Shown piece by piece: positions 9,480 to 17,152 of a DNA stretch of 64,000 bases. Positions within the stretch are counted from its first letter, which is position 1; each line of letters starts with the position of its first letter. Under the pieces are notes generated by a model. That model searched no databases. It was not told the origin of the DNA and was given only the letters and a program-made list of their open reading frames with translations. Location: positions 2,860,001 through 2,924,000 of the forward strand of contig BPGD01000001.1 of the NCBI GenBank assembly GCA_026002855.1, written 5' to 3'. The translations under genes were made by a program, and so were the position numbers. This DNA is from Bryobacteraceae bacterium. GTDB taxonomy: Bacteria > Acidobacteriota > Terriglobia > Bryobacterales > Bryobacteraceae.

Positions 9480-9659
9480 TCATTCGCCGGGGAAACGGTC
9501 CGTGACCTGGCCGATGGGCTCTTCCTCGTCGAAGATGCTGGCCGCGCCGGCTCGCAGATCATCGAGCTCGCCGCGGCGGATGGCCCAGACCAGCCCGCCG
9601 ATGGCGGTGGCGCCAAGGACGGCCGCCAGGCCCCAGAGAGCAAAGTAGAAAGCAGTCAC
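9480..9659 (-). CDS. ccoS: cbb3 oxidase maturation protein CcoS/FixS
   Basis: Small gene of 59 codons starting with GTG at 9659, eight or so nt after GAGGGGATC. One transmembrane helix (about residues 5-26) is followed by WAIRRGELDDL and SIFDEEEP, which match the CcoS pattern of an aromatic helix end, a G-x-DDL motif and an acidic FDDE-like motif. CcoS is needed for cofactor insertion into cbb3 oxidase. Here it is the first gene of the operon, before ccoN, rather than next to ccoI as in many proteobacteria. Short length and GTG start make it easy to miss. Confidence 0.85.
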   Translation of the reverse strand: MTAFYFALWGLAAVLGATAIGGLVWAIRRGELDDLRAGAASIFDEEEPIGQVTDRFPGE

Positions 9660-9721
9660 AGATCCCCTCGCTGATCCAGATGCAGGCCGCCGCGGCGCGT
9701 GACAGCGAACATCCGGCCTTT

Positions 9722-9727
9722 ATTGTA
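9722..9727 (-). promoter_or_regulatory. Candidate -10 box for the cco operon
   Basis: TACAAT on the minus strand, about 63 nt before the ccoS GTG, in the 142-bp region between ccoS and the divergent SRPBCC gene. No convincing -35 and no FNR-type TTGAT-N4-ATCAA palindrome are seen here. Confidence 0.3.
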
Positions 9728-9801
9728 TTCCCCTTCGCGCTGCCCACTGGCACAGGATTTCCAGCCGGGGCGGGCCGGGAGGGCATCTGAGAGATGAGGC
9801 C

Positions 9802-10356
9802 ATGAATCGCTTCTGTTATCGCTCGGTGATCGATGCGCCGGTGGAACGCGTCTTTGCTTTCCACCAGCAGCCGGATGCCCTGGAGCGGCTCCTCCCCGCG
9901 TGGCCGCCAGTGCGGGTCGTCCGCCGCACGGGCGGGCTGGAGCCCGGCTCGCTGGTCGAGCTGGAGCTTCGGTTTGGGCCGATGCGGCTGCGCTGGCTGG
10001 CTCGGCACACTGAATATCGTGAGAACGAGTTCTTTTCCGACGAGCAGGTGCGCGGGCCATTTCGTACCTGGCGGCACCGCCATGGGTTCGGAAGGATGGT
10101 GGACGGGCGCTGCGTGCTGGTGGACGAGGTCGAGTTCTCGTTGCCGCTCGGGCCGCTGTCGGACTGGCTGGCGGGCCGGGCGGTAAAACACATGTTGCGA
10201 AAAATGTTTGCGACACGGCACGCGCTCACCGCCGCCGCCTGCGGCGCGGCTGTCTGCCAGGAATCGGGCCCGGCAGCCTATGCAAGGTCCACGGATGATC
10301 CGGCGGGCGTGCGGGGGCGGCGACCCCTAGAGGAGAGTGCTTCCGGACGCCGCTGA
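9802..10356 (+). CDS. SRPBCC/START-like ligand-binding protein
   Basis: Protein of 184 residues. Residues 1-140 show an SRPBCC (polyketide cyclase/COG4276-like) layout: the opening FCYRSVIDAPVERVFAFH, the middle TGGLEPGSLVELELRFGPMR, and a last helix VKHMLRKMFATRH. This fold makes a hydrophobic cavity; the ligand is unknown. The last 40 or so residues (from about 145) are low-complexity, do not look like the family, and run 30 bases into the 3' end of the convergent acyltransferase gene. The original C-terminus was therefore probably near residue 145, lost through a frameshift or stop loss. A decayed copy lies at 12290-12630. Confidence 0.75.
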   Translation: MNRFCYRSVIDAPVERVFAFHQQPDALERLLPAWPPVRVVRRTGGLEPGSLVELELRFGPMRLRWLARHTEYRENEFFSDEQVRGPFRTWRHRHGFGRMVDGRCVLVDEVEFSLPLGPLSDWLAGRAVKHMLRKMFATRHALTAAACGAAVCQESGPAAYARSTDDPAGVRGRRPLEESASGRR

Positions 10357-12222
10357 CTGCCGTGAGCCGGGCCGCCCACCGTGAGCCCCGTGGCCGGGTC
10401 GACTGCATCTGTTTCGGTGGAAATTGAGAAAAGCCCTCGCCCCTTCGACCGTCAGATATCGTTCCAGGAGCTTTCGATCCGTGCGAAGCAGGTCGACAAC
10501 GATGAGGCCGTCCAGCGTGTTGGAGAAATTCCGGTCCAGGTGAAAAGCCAGCAGGCGCCCGCCGAGGCGCAGATATTGCCGGAGCAGCACGGGCATGCCC
10601 TTGCTGTCCGGCTCAAGCGAGGCCACGAGTTCGGAAATCTGTTCCGGATCTGACAGCTTGAGCCGCCGCCACTCGCGGCGGATGGCCTGCTGCTGAAAGG
10701 AGCGAAAAGGCCGGCGTGGCCGGACCCATTGCGAAAGTTCCGCGTCGCCGGCGGTCTCCAGCAGGGCCGTGGACAGAAGCAGCCGCGAAGCGGAGGCATA
10801 GGCAGCGCTGATGCTGACCGGTCCGAACAGGTACCGGCACTCGGGATGCCGGACGACCCACGCGCCGATGGCCCGCCAGAGCATGAGCAGCGCCATGTAC
10901 TGCCTCTGGTATTGGGGGCAGACGAACGAGCGTCCGAGCTCAGCAGCAGGGCCCAGTGTGCGGAAGAACTGCGGAGAGATGCGAAACAGGGTGGACGTAT
11001 ACAGCCCGCGCACGCCGAACAGTGGCAAAATCGACTCCGTCGCGGCGATTCGGTAGCCGCCAGCGACAGCGCCGTCCCTCAGGTTCCAGAGGACGAGTTG
11101 ATCATAGTGCAGGTCGAAGTTGTCGATGTCCACTTCGCCGCCCGTGCCTTCGCCCGCCGCCCGAAAGGTCAGCTCCCGCACACGGCCGATTTCATACATC
11201 AGCTCCGGGTCATCGGCCGAACGGAAGACGGTGACGGCCCACTCGGCGCTTTCCGCAAGGCAACCTGCACGGAGGGCCCGCTCCATTAGGGCGGGCCGTG
11301 GGATGATGACTGCCGCGCCCCGGACGCGAGTCTCCACCGCGGGGACGGGTGCTGGGGCCCGTCCCAGCAGGTTGTTGCAGGCCTGCAAGTGACGAATCAT
11401 GGCGTGGTCATCCAGATCGGCCAGCCTGCGGAAAGGAACCGGCATGCCGACGCGGACCATCACCCGGGAACCGCGCTTGTTGAGAGCCTCGAAAGGCAAG
11501 CGAATTGTCTTCAGGCGCGGATGGACGAAACCGAGCAGGTGGAAGATGGGGCTGTTGCTGGCGCGGATCCGGAGCGGCACTGTCGCGGCCTGGCCGGCGC
11601 GGATCAGCCGGGCCACGGAAGGATTCCAGTCCGGATCTTCCGTCACCAGGCGCTTCCAGTCAATGTGCGAGACGTCTCCCGCCGGAAAGACAATGAGCGC
11701 CCCGCCGCACCGCAACCACTCTATCGCCTGCCGGAGGGCAATGCGGTTGCGCTCCACGCTCCCCCGGCGGGCATACGGATCGACGCGGATCAGAAAGGGA
11801 TCGACGGCAGAATGGCATGGAAGAAGGTGGTTGACGAGAATCCGCACGTCCGCGCGCCGGCGGAGACAGAGGGCCGCCGCGATCACACCATCCAGCAGCC
11901 CGGTGGGATGATTGGCCACAACGACCAGAGGTCCCCTGTCCGGGATGCGTTCCCATTCTCCCGGGGGGGTCACGCAGCGTACGCCCAGCGCCGAGAGGAG
12001 CTTTTCGAAAATGTTTGGACCCTCCAGTCGGCAGGCGGTGCGAATCAATTCTTCCAGCCCGGAAAGCAGAATTCGGGCGGCCCGGTGTTTCACGTTGGCC
12101 AGAACCGGGACGGTAGGCAGGGGCCGGCTGGGGGCGAATCGGAATCGGAGCTGAGTCTGCCAGCGCCGCACGCCCCGATTATCCGGGCGTAAGTTTGCGG
12201 CCCGGTGAATTGCAGATTGCAT
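10327..12222 (-). CDS. Two-domain acyltransferase-GNAT protein, OlsF-like/hemolysin family
   Basis: Protein of 631 residues joining two lipid-acyl domains. The N-terminal half (about 60-290) is a PlsC-type acyltransferase with NHPTGLLDG (N104, H105, D111), the variant spacing seen in hemolysin/OlsA-like enzymes, and IVFPAGDVS as the second block. The C-terminal half (about 320-560) is a hemolysin-type GNAT with VRELTFRAAGEGTGGEVDID and the following FD..YDQLVLWN and GGYRIA. This order matches OlsF, which makes ornithine lipids by acylating ornithine and then the lyso-lipid; that product is inference. The start at ATG 12222 is uncertain, since family homology begins after residue 40. It is flanked by the two SRPBCC copies. 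Confidence 0.8.
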   Translation of the reverse strand: MQSAIHRAANLRPDNRGVRRWQTQLRFRFAPSRPLPTVPVLANVKHRAARILLSGLEELIRTACRLEGPNIFEKLLSALGVRCVTPPGEWERIPDRGPLVVVANHPTGLLDGVIAAALCLRRRADVRILVNHLLPCHSAVDPFLIRVDPYARRGSVERNRIALRQAIEWLRCGGALIVFPAGDVSHIDWKRLVTEDPDWNPSVARLIRAGQAATVPLRIRASNSPIFHLLGFVHPRLKTIRLPFEALNKRGSRVMVRVGMPVPFRRLADLDDHAMIRHLQACNNLLGRAPAPVPAVETRVRGAAVIIPRPALMERALRAGCLAESAEWAVTVFRSADDPELMYEIGRVRELTFRAAGEGTGGEVDIDNFDLHYDQLVLWNLRDGAVAGGYRIAATESILPLFGVRGLYTSTLFRISPQFFRTLGPAAELGRSFVCPQYQRQYMALLMLWRAIGAWVVRHPECRYLFGPVSISAAYASASRLLLSTALLETAGDAELSQWVRPRRPFRSFQQQAIRREWRRLKLSDPEQISELVASLEPDSKGMPVLLRQYLRLGGRLLAFHLDRNFSNTLDGLIVVDLLRTDRKLLERYLTVEGARAFLNFHRNRCSRPGHGAHGGRPGSRQSAASGSTLL

Positions 12223-12289
12223 TTTGATCGCATTGGCAGAGGAGTAACGGAAAGGACGAACTGGCCCCTCGGCCCGGCGTCAGCAGGCC

Positions 12290-12630
12290 GCCGTGCCCCA
12301 GCCTCCAGCGCGGGTAGTATGCCGCACGGGCGGCCTGGAGTTTTGTTCCGAAACGACGCGGTTGCGCTGGCTGGCGCGGCCTGCCGGATATTGGGAGAGA
12401 ACGACCCCTGCGACGGGCAGGTTCGCGGGCCACTCCGTGTCTGGCGCCGCTGCAATGGCTTTGAGGGGATTTTGGACAGCCGCGGCGTGCCGGCGGACGA
12501 GGTCGAGTTCTGGCTGCTGCCCGGGCCGCTGCCGGACCGGCCGGCTGGCCGGATGATAAAACGCGTGTTGCGAAATTTGTTTGAGCTCCGGCGTGCGCTC
12601 CACGCCGCCCGCAGCGCGGCATTGGGTCAC
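12290..12630 (+). pseudogene. Decayed, frameshifted second copy of the SRPBCC gene
   Basis: Translated in two frames, this stretch aligns with the intact gene at 9802. The first frame (to about 12400) gives ARVVCRTGGLE and TRLRWLARPAGYW, against VRVVRRTGGLE and MRLRWLARHTEYR. The second frame gives QVRGPLRVWRRCNGF, VPADEVEFWLLPGPL and MIKRVLRNLFELRRAL, against QVRGPFRTWRHRHGF, VLVDEVEFSLPLGPL and VKHMLRKMFATRHAL. An insertion of about two bases near 12395-12401 shifts the frame, and about 24 bases are missing after TGGLE. No start codon with a ribosome site fits. Similarity is plain at DNA level too, so it is a duplication of the gene at 9802 followed by decay. Confidence 0.8.
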
Positions 12631-12660
12631 GAAATGGGGGCAGACGCCCCAGGGTCCGGG

Positions 12661-13216
12661 GTCTGGATAAAACCACCGGAGAACATGAGCCAAAAGAATG
12701 TCGTCAGACACCCCCGAAACAGGACGTAAGGTGTCTCACTCCATCACTCCTGGCATTCTCGAACGCTGGCGCCAGGCTCGTCAGGTACCGCTTGGCCGCC
12801 TTTGCCGCACAGCCACCACCGTGATTGCCCGGTCGGGAACCAGACACCCCGCACCAGTCGACGATCCGTTCGTGACTGACCTCATCCCATCACACCGGAT
12901 TGCAGCTTCTGCGGCCACTCCGTCGAAACTCACCTCTCTCGGTGCCACGAGAACGCGCAGGCTCAGTCCATTCCTCGCGAGAAGGAAAGACCGTTCCTTC
13001 CGCTTGCCTTGACAGGCTCGCTCCAGTCGCTGCTCAGTGCAGGGATACGAAGCAAGCGAGGGACCGCCCGCCCCTGACGATTTTCATCTCTACTGACGTC
13101 CCCCAGGTTCATGGGGTCTCATGGTCGGGCGCCTCGCTCCCTTCAGTCGCGGTTCGGGGCGAGGCGTCGGCGGCTGGCGGGGCGGATTCCGGACAATACG
13201 GGTCTGAGCGGGATTC
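12661..13216. other. Intergenic stretch without a recognised gene
   Basis: About 550 bp between the SRPBCC pseudogene and the clpP stop. The short frames here (for example 12698-13012) have no family signature, no ribosome site and arginine/serine-rich translations typical of chance frames in GC-rich DNA. No tRNA, repeat or insertion-sequence end was found by eye. It may be further decayed sequence. Confidence 0.5.
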
Positions 13217-13843
13217 CTACTTTTCCCGGCGGGCGATGATCTTGTCGACCATGCCGTATTCGAGCGCCTGCTCGGCCTCCATGATGTAGTCGCGGTCGAC
13301 GTCGCGGGCGATTTTTTCGACCGGCTGCCCGGTGGCGTCGGAAAGGATTTTGTTCAGGATCTCCCGCATTCGGAGAATTTCCTTGGCGTAGATGTCGATG
13401 TCGGTGGCCTGCCCGGCGAGGCCGCTCATCGAGGGCTGGTGGATGAGGATGCGCGAATGAGGCAGCGCGTAGCGCTTGCCCTTGGTGCCGCAGGCTAGCA
13501 ACACGGCGGCCATCGAGGCGGCCTGGCCCACGCAATAGGTGACGATGTCGGGTTCGACCAGATTCATCGTGTCGAGGATGGCCAGGCCGGCGGTGATCGA
13601 TCCGCCGGGCGAGTTGATGTAGAGCTGGATGTCCTTTTCGGGATCCTCGGCGGCGAGGAACAGCATTTGGGCGATGACGAGGTTGGCCACCTGGTCGTCG
13701 ATGGGCGTGCCGAGGAAGATGATGTTTTCGCGCAGCAGACGCGAGTAAATGTCATAGGCGCGCTCGCCGCGCGAGGTCTGCTCAACCACCATGGGGACGA
13801 GCATGTCGACGGGCGCGGGCGCAAGGATTGTCCGATCCGGCAT
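13217..13843 (-). CDS. clpP: ATP-dependent Clp protease proteolytic subunit
   Basis: Serine protease of 208 residues that assembles into a double heptameric ring and degrades proteins fed by Clp ATPases in the cytoplasm. Catalytic Ser110 lies in [11 protein letters not shown], His135 in ILIHQPSM, and the Asp in the RDVDRDYIM segment; the [12 protein letters not shown] oxyanion strand is intact. Length and motifs are standard. A strong AAGGAGG lies just before the ATG. The gene follows the Rrf2 regulator by 57 nt on the same strand and could be co-transcribed with it. No clpX, clpA or trigger factor gene is beside it, which is unusual; clpB at 41 kb is a disaggregase and does not normally pair with ClpP. 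Confidence 0.97.
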   Translation of the reverse strand: MPDRTILAPAPVDMLVPMVVEQTSRGERAYDIYSRLLRENIIFLGTPIDDQVANLVIAQMLFLAAEDPEKDIQLYINSPGGSITAGLAILDTMNLVEPDIVTYCVGQAASMAAVLLACGTKGKRYALPHSRILIHQPSMSGLAGQATDIDIYAKEILRMREILNKILSDATGQPVEKIARDVDRDYIMEAEQALEYGMVDKIIARREK

Positions 13844-13900
13844 TCTGCCTCCTTCTCTCCCGATCCGCCCCGGCGGGCGGCGAATGGATCCACCCGCCCG

Positions 13901-14371
13901 TCAGGCCTTTATCGCGGAGCGTTTTGCCGCCTTCTTCTGCATCCGCTCGAGGTTCCGGCGTTTCTGCTCGAACCCTTTGGCGAGATCCAGAATGGTGGTG
14001 CGCTCCAGATATTCCATGATACGATTCCGCAGCGCCTTCCAACTGTCGTGCATGCCGCAGGGGGCCTCGTCGTTGCAGACGGCCATGCCCGCGGGGCAGC
14101 GCTCGAAGTCGGCCAGGCCGTCGACGGCCTCGACGATGGCGAGCAGATTCAGCTCGGAGGGTGGGACACGGAGCGCGAAGCCGCCGGTGGGGCCCTTGCT
14201 GGAGCGGAGGAATCCTTTCCGGGCGAGCTGCTGGAGGATCTTGGCGAGGAAGTGCGCGGGGATGTCGGCCTGCTCGGCGATCTGTTTCACCATGGCGTAC
14301 TTGCCTTCCGGCACGGTGGCGAGCTGGACGAACGCCCGGATGGCGTATTCAGCGGAGCGCGAATAGATCAT
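13901..14371 (-). CDS. Rrf2-family transcription regulator with predicted Fe-S cluster
   Basis: Protein of 156 residues from ATG 14371 (GAGGT upstream); the longer frame is spurious. The winged helix-turn-helix covers residues 1-75 (MIYSRSAEYAIRAF, the recognition region HFLAKILQQLARKGFL, and SSKGPTGGFAL). Cysteines at 92, 99 and 105 (ERCPAGMAVCN, then APC) fall almost exactly where IscR has its three [2Fe-2S] ligands, so it probably senses Fe-S status, oxygen, NO or redox. The C-terminus is basic and lysine-rich. No isc or suf genes are near. A promoter with paired TTAATACT repeats lies directly upstream, consistent with autoregulation; clpP downstream may share the transcript. Confidence 0.88.
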   Translation of the reverse strand: MIYSRSAEYAIRAFVQLATVPEGKYAMVKQIAEQADIPAHFLAKILQQLARKGFLRSSKGPTGGFALRVPPSELNLLAIVEAVDGLADFERCPAGMAVCNDEAPCGMHDSWKALRNRIMEYLERTTILDLAKGFEQKRRNLERMQKKAAKRSAIKA

Positions 14372-14394
14372 GGATACCTCGGGAGCGCAAGATG

Positions 14395-14420
14395 TTAATA
14401 CTCGATTGTCCCTTAATACT
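14395..14420. promoter_or_regulatory. Paired TTAATACT direct repeats, candidate operator for the Rrf2 regulator
   Basis: TTAATACT occurs at 14395-14402 and again at 14413-14420, an 18-bp period (nearly two helical turns). The second copy overlaps the candidate -10 of the Rrf2 gene. The stretch is markedly AT-rich compared with its surroundings. Autoregulatory binding is inference. Confidence 0.5.
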
Positions 14421-14445
14421 ATATCTGAAGATGCAACTTCCGCAA
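14418..14445 (-). promoter_or_regulatory. Candidate sigma-70 promoter of the Rrf2 gene
   Basis: On the minus strand, -35 TTGCGG (14445-14440) and -10 TATAGT (14423-14418) are separated by 16 bp, about 47 bp before the ATG at 14371. It lies between the upstream inositol-phosphatase gene and the regulator. Confidence 0.5.
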
Positions 14446-14465
14446 CAGAAGATTCGCGCTTTGTT

Positions 14466-15248
14466 TCAGCCCTCGAGGCCAAGAAACGCCCGGACGGCGG
14501 GGCGGAGACCGGGCGTGTAGATGGCGGCGCTGCCGCCATAGATGGTGTCGCGGCCCTCGAAGTCGTGGAAGATGCAGCCGGCCTCGCGGGCAATGATGGA
14601 CAGCGCAGCGACGTCCCAGGGCTTCAGACCGGGCTCGAGGTAGACGTCCGCGCTGCCCGAGGCGACCAGCATGGCATCGGTGGCGCCGCCAAGGCACCGA
14701 AAGGCCCAGAAACGGGCCACGAAGGGCAGCAGCCGCGGGCCCCATTCGGTGCCGAGGGCCTGAGCGGGCTGGTTGAGGCAGAGGACCGCGCGGGATGGAT
14801 CCGCGATGTCCGAGCACCGGAGCTGTGTCTCCGTGCGGCCCTCGACGCACCAGGCACCCTGGCCGCGGACGGCATGAAACAGGCGGCCCTGTGCGGGAAA
14901 GAAGGCGACGCCGAGAACGACCTCCCCATCCGCTTCCAGCGCGAGAAGGTGGGACCACAGGAAGCTGCCGCGGAGAAAGTCGCGGGTGCCGTCAATCGGA
15001 TCGACGATCCAGCGGCGGCCGCTTTGCGCGGGCCGGTTGGCGCCTTCTTCGCCGAGGATCCCGTCGGCAGGGAATTGTTCGGCCAGGCGGGCGGCGATGA
15101 GGCGTTCGCAGGCCCGGTCGGCTTCCGTAACGGGCGAGCCGTCGTTCTTGGCCGCAGCCGGCACGCCCTGGCGGAACCAGCCAAGCGCCACCTGGCTGGC
15201 GGCCTTGGCGAGTTCCAGCGCCGTTTCGAGTTCGCGTTCCCAGGCCAT
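14466..15248 (-). CDS. Inositol monophosphatase family phosphatase (possibly HisN-type)
   Basis: Protein of 260 residues, the usual length for Mg-dependent sugar-phosphate phosphatases. Metal-binding motifs are complete: GEEG near residue 66, WIVDPIDGTRDF near 80-91, and KPWDVAA near 210. The substrate could be inositol-1-phosphate, histidinol-phosphate or another phosphomonoester; sequence by eye does not decide. It is transcribed divergently from the acyl-CoA synthetase gene. The ATG has no clear ribosome site, and TAAGAT lies six bases upstream, so the message may be leaderless. Confidence 0.88.
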   Translation of the reverse strand: MAWERELETALELAKAASQVALGWFRQGVPAAAKNDGSPVTEADRACERLIAARLAEQFPADGILGEEGANRPAQSGRRWIVDPIDGTRDFLRGSFLWSHLLALEADGEVVLGVAFFPAQGRLFHAVRGQGAWCVEGRTETQLRCSDIADPSRAVLCLNQPAQALGTEWGPRLLPFVARFWAFRCLGGATDAMLVASGSADVYLEPGLKPWDVAALSIIAREAGCIFHDFEGRDTIYGGSAAIYTPGLRPAVRAFLGLEG

Positions 15249-15254
15249 GCCCTT

Positions 15255-15260
15255 ATCTTA
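15255..15260 (-). promoter_or_regulatory. Candidate -10 box, leaderless start of the phosphatase gene
   Basis: TAAGAT on the minus strand with six bases between it and the ATG at 15248; no clear -35 is visible. Confidence 0.4.
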
Positions 15261-15337
15261 CCGGGCGGGGATCCAGTAACCTGATAGAAGCGCGCCCGGC
15301 CGCGCGCTGATCCCAGACCGAACCCGAGGACGACTGC

Positions 15338-17152
15338 ATGGCGAGGATTGCGCCACCAGTACCGAAAGACCAAAGGACCGTGTACCGCCTGCTGCGGATG
15401 GCCGCCGAGACGTGGGACGGGCGTCCGGCACTCCACCAGCCGCTCGGCAAGGGGCAGTACCGGACGTGGACGTGGCGCGAGTATCTGGAGACCGCCGAGC
15501 GCGCGGCCGCGGCGTTGCGGGCCGCCGGAGTGAAGAAGGGCGACATCGTCGGGCTGTCTTCGGAAACACGGGCAGAGTTCTATCTGGCCGACATGGGCGT
15601 GATGTCGGCGGGAGCGGTGGCCGCGGCACTGTATACTTCCCTGCCGGCGGCAGAGCAGGTGAAGACGCTGGAGGCGTGCCGGCCGCTGCTGGTGTTCGTG
15701 GAGAATCCGAAGTCGCTGCGGGCGCTGAACCTGGCCGGGCTCGGGCGGCTCCAGGTTCCGGTGGTCCTGCTGAGCGGAGAAGACTCTTCCGCGGTGAGCT
15801 TCGAGGAATTCCTCGAAATGGGGGGGCGGGCGCTGGCGGCCGATCCAGCTCTGGTGGAACGGATGCAGAACGAGATTCAGCCGTCCGACCCGGCCATCCT
15901 TTACCTGACCTCCGGGGCGACCGGCGAGCCGAAGATGGGGCTGGTGAGCCACAACGCCATCCTGGCCAACTGCGAATGTGGGCCGCCGGTGCTTCCACTG
16001 GGCGAAGGAGACTCGACGCTGGCGTTCCTGCCTTCGGCCCACATCACGCAGCGGCTGGTGGTGGAGCTGCTGATGGTGCGGATGGGCGTGGAGGTGTATT
16101 TCAGCGAAGGACTCTCAAAAATGCCCGCCGAACTGCGCCGCGTGCGGCCGACGTTTTTCGTGGCGCCGCCGCGGGTGTGGGAGCGGATCTATGCCAGCGT
16201 CACGACGGAAATCCGCAAGAAACCGGCAGCGGTGCGGAAACTGTTTTACCTGGGCCTCGGCGTGGGATCGGAGGCGGCGCGGGCGCGGGCGCAGGGGCGC
16301 GAGCCTTCGGCCTGGGTGAAGGCCTCGCTGAAATTCTTCGACCGGGCGGTGTTCGCCCGCATCCGCGAGCGGCTGGGCGGGCGGCTGAAAGTGGCCGCCA
16401 GCGGAGCGGCGCCGCTAGGCCGTGAGCTGGCCGAATTCTTCTCCGCCATCGGTCTGCCGCTGATCGAGGGCTACGGACTCACCGAGGGCGGAGTGCTGAT
16501 CCTGAACCCTCTGTCCAATCCGCGGCCGGGCTCGATTGGCCGGCCGCTACCCGGAGTGGAGGCGCGCATTTCCGGGGACGGCGAACTGCTGGTGCGCGGA
16601 GAAATGCTGTTTTCCGGCTACTTCAACGATCCGGAGGCGACAGCGGCGGTGCTGCGGGACGGCTGGCTGCACACCGGGGATCTGGCTGAGATCGACCGGG
16701 ACGGCTATGTCTGGATCACCGGGCGCAAGAAGGAAGTGATTGTCTCTTCCAACGGCAAGAAGATCTATCCGGCGAAGATTGAGGGCCTGTTCAAGCTGGA
16801 GCCGCTGGTCAACCAGGTGATGCTCGTGGGCGACCGGATGCCGTATGTGACGGCTCTGTTCACGATTCACGCGGAGGCGGCGGCAACGCTCGGGCTGGTT
16901 CCGCCGGGCACGCCGCTCGAGGAGGCGGCGCGGGCGCCCGCCGTGGAAGAGGAGATGAAGCGGATCGTCGCCCAGGTGAACCGCCAGCTCGCCCCGTTCG
17001 AGCAGATCCGCAGGTTCCGCATTCTGGACCGGGAGTTTTCCATCGAGAGCGGAGAAATGACTCCCACGATGAAGCTGCGCCGGGGGAAAATAATTGCAAA
17101 TCTGAAAGAAATCATCAGCGAGTTATACATGGGGCGGGAAGAATTTGAATGA
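15338..17152 (+). CDS. AMP-dependent acyl-CoA synthetase (long-chain type)
   Basis: Adenylate-forming enzyme of 604 residues that activates a fatty acid to its CoA thioester. The P-loop near residue 190 reads YLTSGATGEPKMGL; the usual SGTTGxPKG has Ala in place of Thr and Met in place of Gly, unusual substitutions at a phosphate-contacting loop. Other blocks are standard: EGYGLTEGG, HTGDLAEIDRDGYVWITGR, and the C-terminal catalytic Lys region SSNGKKIYPAKIE. The layout resembles FadD15/FACL bacterial long-chain synthetases. GAGGA precedes the ATG. Its stop overlaps the ATG of the next gene (ATGA), so the two are translationally coupled. Confidence 0.92.
   Translation: MARIAPPVPKDQRTVYRLLRMAAETWDGRPALHQPLGKGQYRTWTWREYLETAERAAAALRAAGVKKGDIVGLSSETRAEFYLADMGVMSAGAVAAALYTSLPAAEQVKTLEACRPLLVFVENPKSLRALNLAGLGRLQVPVVLLSGEDSSAVSFEEFLEMGGRALAADPALVERMQNEIQPSDPAILYLTSGATGEPKMGLVSHNAILANCECGPPVLPLGEGDSTLAFLPSAHITQRLVVELLMVRMGVEVYFSEGLSKMPAELRRVRPTFFVAPPRVWERIYASVTTEIRKKPAAVRKLFYLGLGVGSEAARARAQGREPSAWVKASLKFFDRAVFARIRERLGGRLKVAASGAAPLGRELAEFFSAIGLPLIEGYGLTEGGVLILNPLSNPRPGSIGRPLPGVEARISGDGELLVRGEMLFSGYFNDPEATAAVLRDGWLHTGDLAEIDRDGYVWITGRKKEVIVSSNGKKIYPAKIEGLFKLEPLVNQVMLVGDRMPYVTALFTIHAEAAATLGLVPPGTPLEEAARAPAVEEEMKRIVAQVNRQLAPFEQIRRFRILDREFSIESGEMTPTMKLRRGKIIANLKEIISELYMGREEFE

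Noticed and set aside
12698-13012. Possible 104-codon gene before clpP
   Set aside because: No ribosome site, no known motif, and Arg/Ser/Pro-rich composition typical of chance frames.
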